Source of the DNA: Candidatus Aenigmatarchaeota archaeon
Lineage (GTDB): Archaea > EX4484-52 > B79-G9
Direction: 5' to 3'
Assembly (NCBI GenBank): GCA_023142905.1
Contig: JAGLIP010000036.1
Span: 1-7,274 of the forward strand
Length of the DNA: 7,274 nucleotides
Shown: one piece after another, positions 1-4,559 of the stretch
Layout of the letters: each line of letters opens with the position of its first letter
Numbering within the stretch: the stretch's first letter is position 1
Program-made: the position numbers and the translations under genes
Notes under the pieces: model-generated
What the model was told of the DNA's origin: nothing
Databases searched by the model: none
What the model saw: only the letters and a program-made list of their open reading frames with translations

Positions 1-53
1 TGTTGACTTTTTGACTTATAGACACATATTCTGCTTCGCGGCAATACATGAGT

Positions 54-61
54 TTTATAAA
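54..61. promoter_or_regulatory. palindromic TATA-like element
   Basis: TTTATAAA is a self-complementary match to the archaeal TATA box, set within a longer A/T run (53-65). If used on the plus strand, transcription would start near 80-86, far upstream of the TTG at 308. If used on the minus strand, it would start near 30 and leave the window. No gene in the window clearly depends on it, so this is a weak call. Confidence 0.25.
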
Positions 62-110
62 TTTTCAACTGCCACAGCATAAAACCAAAATTATCTTAAC
101 GCAAACCATC

Positions 111-131
111 GTTTAATTCAAAGAATTAAAC
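111..131. repeat. perfect 9-bp inverted repeat, 3-base loop
   Basis: GTTTAATTC at 111-119 is followed after AAA (120-122) by its exact reverse complement GAATTAAAC at 123-131. The AT-rich arms would make a weak RNA hairpin, so a protein-binding operator is at least as likely as a terminator. No T-tract follows on the plus strand. Its role is unknown. Confidence 0.6.
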
Positions 132-216
132 AGTTCCGTACAAGTCAAGTCTATTCTGGCGCAAATTCTTTTTCTTGACATTCTCCTTTGTTAAAGAGTA
201 ATGTTCTATTACCTAA

Positions 217-233
217 TTTTTAGAAGCTAAAAA
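217..233. repeat. 7-bp inverted repeat, possible terminator-like hairpin
   Basis: TTTTTAG at 217-223 pairs with CTAAAAA at 227-233 across the 3-base spacer AAG. Read on either strand it is a short A/T hairpin ending in a homopolymer run, which is compatible with a weak terminator or a DNA-binding site. It lies about 75 bases upstream of the small reading frame at 308. Confidence 0.4.
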
Positions 234-292
234 ATCAGCCAGTAAAATAAAATTAACAAAATACGAAGATTTGTATAGGTTATTTAGTTATT

Positions 293-298
293 GGTGAT
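293..298 (+). promoter_or_regulatory. Shine-Dalgarno match before the TTG start at 308
   Basis: GGTGAT is complementary to the conserved archaeal 16S rRNA 3' tail (ATCACC) and sits 9 bases before the TTG at 308 and 12 before the in-frame GTG at 311. It is the main support for translation of the small reading frame. The same ten bases, ATTGGTGATA, occur twice (290-299 and 307-316), so the match could partly reflect a short direct duplication. Confidence 0.4.
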
Positions 299-307
299 AA
301 AAACAAA

Positions 308-553
308 TTGGTGATATTTATTTGCGGCGGAGAAGATGGTTTAGGTACATTTCTACAGGCAAATCATGTGCTTAGCATTCTAAAGGACGAGAACTCCAAT
401 AATAAATGCAAACCAAAGACACATTATTTGGGTAACGATACCACACATCACCACGGTGCTGTATTGATTCGGGGAATTGATGGCTCAGTAGAAGAAAGAC
501 CCCCAACAGGATACCAAGTAAACCAGATGGGTTCCTTGCCATATCAACTCTAA
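308..553 (+). CDS. hypothetical small protein (81 aa)
   Basis: I do not recognise this protein. No ATG is available; the frame starts at TTG (308) or at the adjacent GTG (311), with GGTGAT suitably placed upstream. The N-terminus is hydrophobic (MVIFICGGEDGLGTF), and a run of three histidines lies near residues 47-49, followed by a glycine- and proline-containing tail. Two cysteines (residues 6 and 34) and the histidines could suggest metal binding, but no named motif is present, and there is no signal peptide or membrane segment. The frame stays open upstream to codon 257, without a usable start. It ends 4 bases before the stop of the convergent GalT-family gene. It could be a real small gene, a remnant of a longer one, or a chance frame. 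Confidence 0.35.
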   Translation: MVIFICGGEDGLGTFLQANHVLSILKDENSNNKCKPKTHYLGNDTTHHHGAVLIRGIDGSVEERPPTGYQVNQMGSLPYQL

Positions 554-557
554 ATTC

Positions 558-1601
558 TTAGAAATATTCCCTTAAATTTTTTGCGATCGTTTCGGGGATT
601 GTGCTTATTACAGGCTCTTTGTGAAGAAGTTCCATGAATCCCTGATCTGTTGTGTAATCATCAACCATGAGCGAACGGGAAACAATCCGTATGTTTAAAT
701 AGAAAAAAGATGCAAGTGACTCGTTCAGTGGAGCGGAGTTTATGGTCATATTCACGCTGCGAACACCTTGAGCATAAAGCCCCCGCAATACTTTTGCGAT
801 GCCGTCGGCAATACCTTCAATATCATGGCTGTCAAGCTCTAAAAATGATGATTTACCGCACACTATACCCACAACCTCGTTGGCGCAGGATGGCGCAAAT
901 GATGCATGCCAATAAACACTTTTTCCTGTCTTTCCGATATATCTCTCCTCGTCATTGTCAAGCAAATCCTGCCAGAAATTTGAATTGTTGTCATGTGAAT
1001 ATTGCCAGCTTTTCTTTAGAATATCGTCAAGGCCGTTGTCTGCCCTTTTATCCACAATCGGCTGTATATGCGGATGAATCAGCGATGCTGCTGCAGGCAT
1101 AAGATAATTGAAATTAAATGAAGCAAAACGGGCGGCTGAATCGTGAGAATACACTTTTTTGAACCAGTCTATTGTTGTTTCAAGGGCGTTTTCCCAAGTG
1201 CGCGCATCAAGATTATTGAGCGAAACAAAATGCTTTTCTTTAAGAACACCCACGCCGTGATATGGGGCGAATGGGAAAAGGTTTGGGAAAAGGATAAACT
1301 GACCATTGCGAAGCCTTCCTTCGGGGCTTATGTGCTTTTGGTGTTTCGGTGTTTTTTTATCGACATTTGCGGGGCAGAAAAAGCAGTTCTCTGTCTTTTT
1401 TGCAATAGCGAGTATTTTTTTGTCAACCTCTTTTAGTGTGCCGTTGTTTGTGTGCGGCCTTTTTGCCCGGTCTATATTTATCCTGCACCAACTGCCTGTA
1501 AGAGGGTGCTTCCTAAATTCTATTGTCTGCTGAGTGTGTGTATAATTTGATTTAGGATCCAAAAATTCTGAGGTTTCCTTATACTTATAGAATTCAACCA
1601 T
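558..1601 (-). CDS. GalT-family hexose-1-phosphate nucleotidyltransferase (galactose-1-phosphate uridylyltransferase-like)
   Basis: This HIT-superfamily enzyme would swap a hexose-1-phosphate for the sugar of a nucleotide-sugar through a covalent nucleotidyl-histidine, as GalT does in the cytosolic Leloir pathway. The key motif HPHIQ is at residues 176-180; by homology His178 is the nucleophile. A CxxC pair (Cys73, Cys76), His124 in the KEKH segment and His176 match the zinc ligands of E. coli GalT. The C-terminal half (from about 225) looks like the second GalT subdomain, ending in a GFMELLHKEP segment typical of the family. At 347 residues it has the usual length. Its start overlaps the end of tpiA by 8 bases (ATGGTTGA), with no promoter of its own, so it is the second gene of a tpiA-led operon. 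The substrate is uncertain: ADP-glucose or other nucleotide-sugar phosphorylases share this fold. Confidence 0.78.
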   Translation of the reverse strand: MVEFYKYKETSEFLDPKSNYTHTQQTIEFRKHPLTGSWCRINIDRAKRPHTNNGTLKEVDKKILAIAKKTENCFFCPANVDKKTPKHQKHISPEGRLRNGQFILFPNLFPFAPYHGVGVLKEKHFVSLNNLDARTWENALETTIDWFKKVYSHDSAARFASFNFNYLMPAAASLIHPHIQPIVDKRADNGLDDILKKSWQYSHDNNSNFWQDLLDNDEERYIGKTGKSVYWHASFAPSCANEVVGIVCGKSSFLELDSHDIEGIADGIAKVLRGLYAQGVRSVNMTINSAPLNESLASFFYLNIRIVSRSLMVDDYTTDQGFMELLHKEPVISTIPETIAKNLREYF

Positions 1602-2274
1602 TTATTTCCGCCACCCAAGACATAAGGACTTCTGCGGGGTTTTTTGCGCAAACTATTCCTGATGCTACAAGAACGCCTTTCGCACCTAAGCTCATTGAAA
1701 TATCTAAATCTTTCCGTGTCTTTACTCCGGCACCTACAAGAAGCTCTGTTTTTGTTGTGGCGATTCTTATTTTCTTCAGGCAATCAGTTATTACTTCCGG
1801 CTTTGCTGTTGATACTGAAATATCCCCGCCTATAAGCTCGGGCGGCTCAAACGCGATATAATCCGGCTCAAAAACAGCGACTGCCTTTGCCTGCGCGGCA
1901 TCAGCAACACATACAACGGTTGTAAGCTTGAGATTTTTTGCCCGCTCAATAGTTTTCTCTATTGTGTCCATTGGCACCTGATGCTCTGCGTGATTTATAA
2001 TGACCCCTGTTGCTCCTGCATCAACAACGCTTTCAGGAAGAATAAGCCCTGTGTTTGCGCCCGGACCAATCAAGTCCATATGCTGGGCAAAGATTGGAGT
2101 TTTTGTAGCTTGGGCAATCCGGTATATGTCTGCGGTCTGGACTGCTGCAATTACATCAATCCGGTAATTCAGATACACGGCTTCAAGAGATTTTACAAGA
2201 GCAGATGATTTAGCGCCTGTTGTTTCACTGTAAGTCTTAAAATTGATTATAATTAACGGTCTTTGCGTTCCCAT
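1594..2274 (-). CDS. tpiA: triosephosphate isomerase, archaeal type
   Basis: TpiA interconverts dihydroxyacetone phosphate and glyceraldehyde 3-phosphate in glycolysis and gluconeogenesis in the cytosol. All catalytic elements are visible: the NFKTY strand with Lys13, the electrophilic His95 in VIINHAEH, and the general base Glu143 in the AFEPPELIGG loop. Phosphate-binding turns are GAGV at 181-184 and GVLVASG at 200-206. The length of 226 residues fits the short archaeal form rather than the roughly 250-residue bacterial form. The ATG at 2274 lies about 25 bases from a TATA box, so the transcript is probably leaderless. The 3' end overlaps the GalT-family gene by 8 bases, which implies translational coupling. 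I see nothing degenerate in it. Confidence 0.96.
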   Translation of the reverse strand: MGTQRPLIIINFKTYSETTGAKSSALVKSLEAVYLNYRIDVIAAVQTADIYRIAQATKTPIFAQHMDLIGPGANTGLILPESVVDAGATGVIINHAEHQVPMDTIEKTIERAKNLKLTTVVCVADAAQAKAVAVFEPDYIAFEPPELIGGDISVSTAKPEVITDCLKKIRIATTKTELLVGAGVKTRKDLDISMSLGAKGVLVASGIVCAKNPAEVLMSWVAEING

Positions 2275-2293
2275 GAAATATATTTTGGATGGC

Positions 2294-2306
2294 GTAGTAT
2301 ATAATG
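2294..2306 (-). promoter_or_regulatory. TATA box of the tpiA-galT operon
   Basis: On the minus strand this reads CATTATATACTAC. Its centre, near 2299-2300, is about 25 bases from the tpiA ATG at 2274, the normal distance from an archaeal TATA box to the transcription start. The mRNA would therefore begin at or very near the A of the start codon. No Shine-Dalgarno sequence is present, in agreement with that. Confidence 0.6.
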
Positions 2307-2339
2307 ATTACGGATAATACGGTAATGTTTTAAGATAAA

Positions 2340-3416
2340 TCATGGCGCTTTTAAGATTTTCGCGTTCATGTTGTGAAGCGCCACAATAAATAGAGATTCG
2401 CTCCAGCCTAAAGGATTGTTTTCGTTGAATATGGGTGAATTTGAAAAATAAAGCTCGGGTATCCCTTTAGATGTTTGAGTATCCAGCATCTTATCCAAAA
2501 ATGATTTTGCTTTTCTTTTATTCCCCATGCGCTCATAGATTATTGCAAGCCAGCTAAGGCCAAACGACCATTCCGCTTCTTCGCTGTAGCCGTCAGGATT
2601 CTTGTTGTAATAATGGTCGTTTTTATATCTTATGACCCCATGCTCACGCAAAAGAAAGTATTCGACATTTTTAAGTATTGTGTCTCTTTGCTTTTTTGTG
2701 ACAACATCATAAGGATATATCAAAGAAAGAAGTGAGAGATCAACAAATTTTCTCCCTGATTCGCGCGGAAGCAGGTGTTTTAATGTCTTTCGCCCTTCCG
2801 TTATCATGCGGTTTGGAACTTTGATTTGCGCAAGATTTTTTATGGACTTAAGGCCGGCAACACATGCGCCGACAGAAGATGCATGGACTTCTTCATCCTC
2901 CTCCCACATGCCACTATCCTTGTCATGCCAGTATTGTATGCTGTCAAGATACTTTACAAGTTTGTTTACAATCCTTACATGGTTGTCGTTTTTAAGTATG
3001 GTTCTTTTATGATGGTGTTCTAGTTCCCCGATTCTAAAAAGAACCGCCCCGATTGTATCGTTTTGCTTATTGCCCCAATCCTCCCAGAACTCGTCAAAGG
3101 TTTTTGGGTTAAACCGCGCATGAATGTATTCGTGTTTATGTTTTGGCTTTTGTTTTATTGCTGCATCTATCTTTGCTTCATGCTTTAGAAAAATATCAAG
3201 AAGCGCCCCGTAGGTTTTCTCAACATTATCCCAATCACCGATTACTTCAAAGGCAATGCATTCATAAAAATTATCCCTAAGCCATGACTTGTCATAGCCT
3301 GTTGATACATCCTTGTTTGATGCCGCAAAAAGTCCGGATTTATACTGGAGACCTTTAAGAATTTTCAGATGCTGTTTTATCAGCTTATCATAGGTTAACT
3401 TAGTTTTACTAACCAT
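2340..3416 (-). CDS. GH15-family (glucoamylase / phosphorylase-kinase-alpha-like) glycoside hydrolase
   Basis: This looks like a single (alpha/alpha)6-barrel protein of the glycoside hydrolase 15 clan, whose members release glucose from alpha-glucans such as starch, glycogen or maltodextrins. Family-like blocks appear in order: SWLRDNF at 44-50, YIHARFNP at 97-104, QNDTIGAVLFRIGEL at 118-132, SGMWEE at 168-173 followed by EVHASSVGA, GYSEEAEWSFGLSWL at 276-290, and NENNPLGWSESLFI at 331-344. By analogy with fungal glucoamylase, Glu172 in MWEE is the likely general acid; Glu332 or a nearby glutamate is a candidate base (inferred, less certain). At 358 residues it lacks the N-terminal beta-sandwich of prokaryotic glucoamylases, and with no signal peptide it should act in the cytosol. 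It has its own TATA box and is followed by tpiA. A non-catalytic or trehalose-acting role is not excluded. Confidence 0.8.
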   Translation of the reverse strand: MVSKTKLTYDKLIKQHLKILKGLQYKSGLFAASNKDVSTGYDKSWLRDNFYECIAFEVIGDWDNVEKTYGALLDIFLKHEAKIDAAIKQKPKHKHEYIHARFNPKTFDEFWEDWGNKQNDTIGAVLFRIGELEHHHKRTILKNDNHVRIVNKLVKYLDSIQYWHDKDSGMWEEDEEVHASSVGACVAGLKSIKNLAQIKVPNRMITEGRKTLKHLLPRESGRKFVDLSLLSLIYPYDVVTKKQRDTILKNVEYFLLREHGVIRYKNDHYYNKNPDGYSEEAEWSFGLSWLAIIYERMGNKRKAKSFLDKMLDTQTSKGIPELYFSNSPIFNENNPLGWSESLFIVALHNMNAKILKAP

Positions 3417-3437
3417 ATACCTGATTTGGTCGCCATT

Positions 3438-3451
3438 AGTTATATATTTTT
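3438..3451 (-). promoter_or_regulatory. TATA box of the GH15 gene
   Basis: The minus strand reads AAAAATATATAACT here. The centre (about 3444) is about 28 bases from the ATG at 3416, so transcription should begin within a few bases of the start codon. The element fills the 36-base gap to the peptidase gene and almost touches that gene's TAG stop at 3453-3455. The GH15 gene can therefore be transcribed independently of the peptidase gene. Confidence 0.55.
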
Positions 3452-3452
3452 A

Positions 3453-4403
3453 CTACATAATCCCCATAATCAAAAACAATACATCCCCGAAAAGCCACAT
3501 TGTCACTAAGGTAATGAAAAATGTTGGGCCGTAACGAATGCCTTCTTTTATCCAAACCTGTTTTTTTGGATTTGCTTTTATTATTTTCTCAATGTCTGTT
3601 TTCTCAAGGCCTATAAAAAGCTTGCTTGAATATTTTGCTTTTCCAATTACCATGTCTTCTGCAAGAACATCCCCTTCTTTTAGATCATCAACACGAACCT
3701 TCTTCCTGAAGCAGAAATTATCCACAACAAAAGCAAATCGATAGAAAAAGAAAATAACAATGACAAACAGAACAAACACCAATATTTGTGTCTCAATCAT
3801 CTCTTTTGCCCTTACGGCGCTAACCGAAAATATGCGAAAAATAATTAAAAGAAGCACTAAAAACCCAAACGCAGATGCGGCAATTATTTTTTTAAGTTCT
3901 TTTGTGTGCGATTTTACATCATCGAAATATCTTTTGGTAAATCCTTTTGTATTGTATGAAAGAATTCCCGCATAGATAAGCGAATATGCTCCGCCCACAA
4001 TGAATGTGTTTACAAGATACAAAAAAGGCCATGCGAACTGTAAAGTATTTGCCGCAAAAAACAAAAATGGATACGGCACTAAAAATCCGACAGCAGCCAA
4101 AAGAAGGACATCTGCCTCACCCCACTGGCCGGCATAATAAAGCGCATAACCGAACAAAAGGAACCCAAGAGCAACAGCCACAGGCCATATCATATAATTT
4201 ATGCTTGAAAGAGAGTATGCAAGATACCCGTGGATTATAAGCCCTACGGCTGCCATCGATATTGGGACTAAATCAGGTATCTCTGTTGTCTTTAAGTCAA
4301 TGTATCCCCCAATGCCTGCGCCTATAAGTGCAAAAAGGAAAAGCGTCTGCTGATAGAACAAAGGTATCTGCCCTATTGCCACTTCAAGAAATTCTACAAT
4401 CAT
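3453..4403 (-). CDS. archaeal prepilin/preflagellin peptidase (A24 aspartic peptidase family)
   Basis: This membrane aspartic protease of the FlaK/PibD/EppA type cleaves the short class III signal peptide from archaellins and type IV pilins at the cytoplasmic face. The first catalytic aspartate is Asp36 in GGYIDLKTTEIPD; the second is Asp98 in GQWGEAD, matching the GxHyD rule with Ala as the hydrophobic residue. Hydrophobic spans are at roughly 14-34, 45-66, 70-90, 97-118, 122-146, 173-193, 206-226 and 292-314. A charged soluble stretch lies between the last two (about 231-291), including VDDLKEGDVLAEDM. The length of 316 residues exceeds simple FlaK/PibD proteins (about 230) and resembles archaeal A24 enzymes with an added C-terminal domain such as EppA. 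No pilin or archaellin gene is in the window. It is divergent from smc, with a TATA box close to the ATG. Confidence 0.85.
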   Translation of the reverse strand: MIVEFLEVAIGQIPLFYQQTLFLFALIGAGIGGYIDLKTTEIPDLVPISMAAVGLIIHGYLAYSLSSINYMIWPVAVALGFLLFGYALYYAGQWGEADVLLLAAVGFLVPYPFLFFAANTLQFAWPFLYLVNTFIVGGAYSLIYAGILSYNTKGFTKRYFDDVKSHTKELKKIIAASAFGFLVLLLIIFRIFSVSAVRAKEMIETQILVFVLFVIVIFFFYRFAFVVDNFCFRKKVRVDDLKEGDVLAEDMVIGKAKYSSKLFIGLEKTDIEKIIKANPKKQVWIKEGIRYGPTFFITLVTMWLFGDVLFLIMGIM

Positions 4404-4430
4404 TTTTTATCCCGATAAACTTATGATGGC

Positions 4431-4445
4431 ACATATTATATATGT
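4431..4445 (-). promoter_or_regulatory. TATA box with palindrome, prepilin peptidase promoter
   Basis: ACATAT at 4431-4436 and ATATGT at 4440-4445 form a perfect 6-bp inverted repeat around TAT. On the minus strand the element reads as an extended TATA box. Its centre at 4438 predicts a transcript start near 4413, about 10 bases before the ATG at 4403, giving a very short leader. The palindrome could also bind a regulator shared with the divergent smc promoter, but only the TATA role follows from position. Confidence 0.5.
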
Positions 4446-4497
4446 TTTTATGTCTGTTTTTGAACAAGGGTTCTTTCGGCACGCAACACCAAAACAA

Positions 4498-4506
4498 TTT
4501 ATATAC
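4498..4506 (+). promoter_or_regulatory. TATA box of smc
   Basis: TTTATATAC, preceded by an A-rich stretch (AAAACAA) that could act as a BRE, is a good archaeal promoter. Its centre near 4502 predicts a start around 4527, leaving a leader of about 33 bases that contains the Shine-Dalgarno sequence. A second A/T-rich element (TTTTTATAC, 4520-4528) lies too near the gene to be the main TATA box if that leader is real. Confidence 0.55.
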
Positions 4507-4550
4507 TTCAACCACAATATTTTTATACAGCTTTTTTAGTATGGTTCGAA

Positions 4551-4555
4551 GGGAG
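4551..4555 (+). promoter_or_regulatory. Shine-Dalgarno sequence of smc
   Basis: GGGAG lies 4 bases before the ATG at 4560 and can pair with the CCTCC tail of 16S rRNA. It fixes this ATG as the start, which also gives the conserved SMC N-terminus (IHGFKSF about ten residues in). The ATG at 4541 is out of frame and opens only an 8-codon frame. Confidence 0.5.
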
Positions 4556-4559
4556 ATAC

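Larger units (their letters stand above)
1..307. other. AT-rich stretch without a supportable gene
   Basis: No gene can be supported here. A plus-strand frame is open from the left edge to a TAA at 80-82 (26 codons), and a minus-strand frame is open from an ATG at 80 to the left edge; neither has recognisable content, so a partial upstream gene is possible but not shown. The stretch holds a short tandem repeat at the edge (TTGACTT at 3-9 and again at 11-17), a palindromic TATA-like element TTTATAAA at 54-61 that could serve either strand, and two AT-rich inverted repeats listed separately. It lies upstream of the small plus-strand reading frame at 308. Confidence 0.6.

Noticed and set aside
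2..82. 26-codon plus-strand frame open at the left edge
   Set aside because: Too short to judge and no recognisable motif. It may be the end of a gene outside the window, but nothing supports that.
710..1102. 130-codon plus-strand frame opposite galT
   Set aside because: It is antisense to a gene with clear catalytic motifs, and its own content shows no family features.
1520..1783. 87-codon minus-strand frame across the tpiA-galT junction
   Set aside because: It overlaps two well-supported genes in another frame, and its Arg/Lys/Asn-rich product looks like out-of-frame noise.
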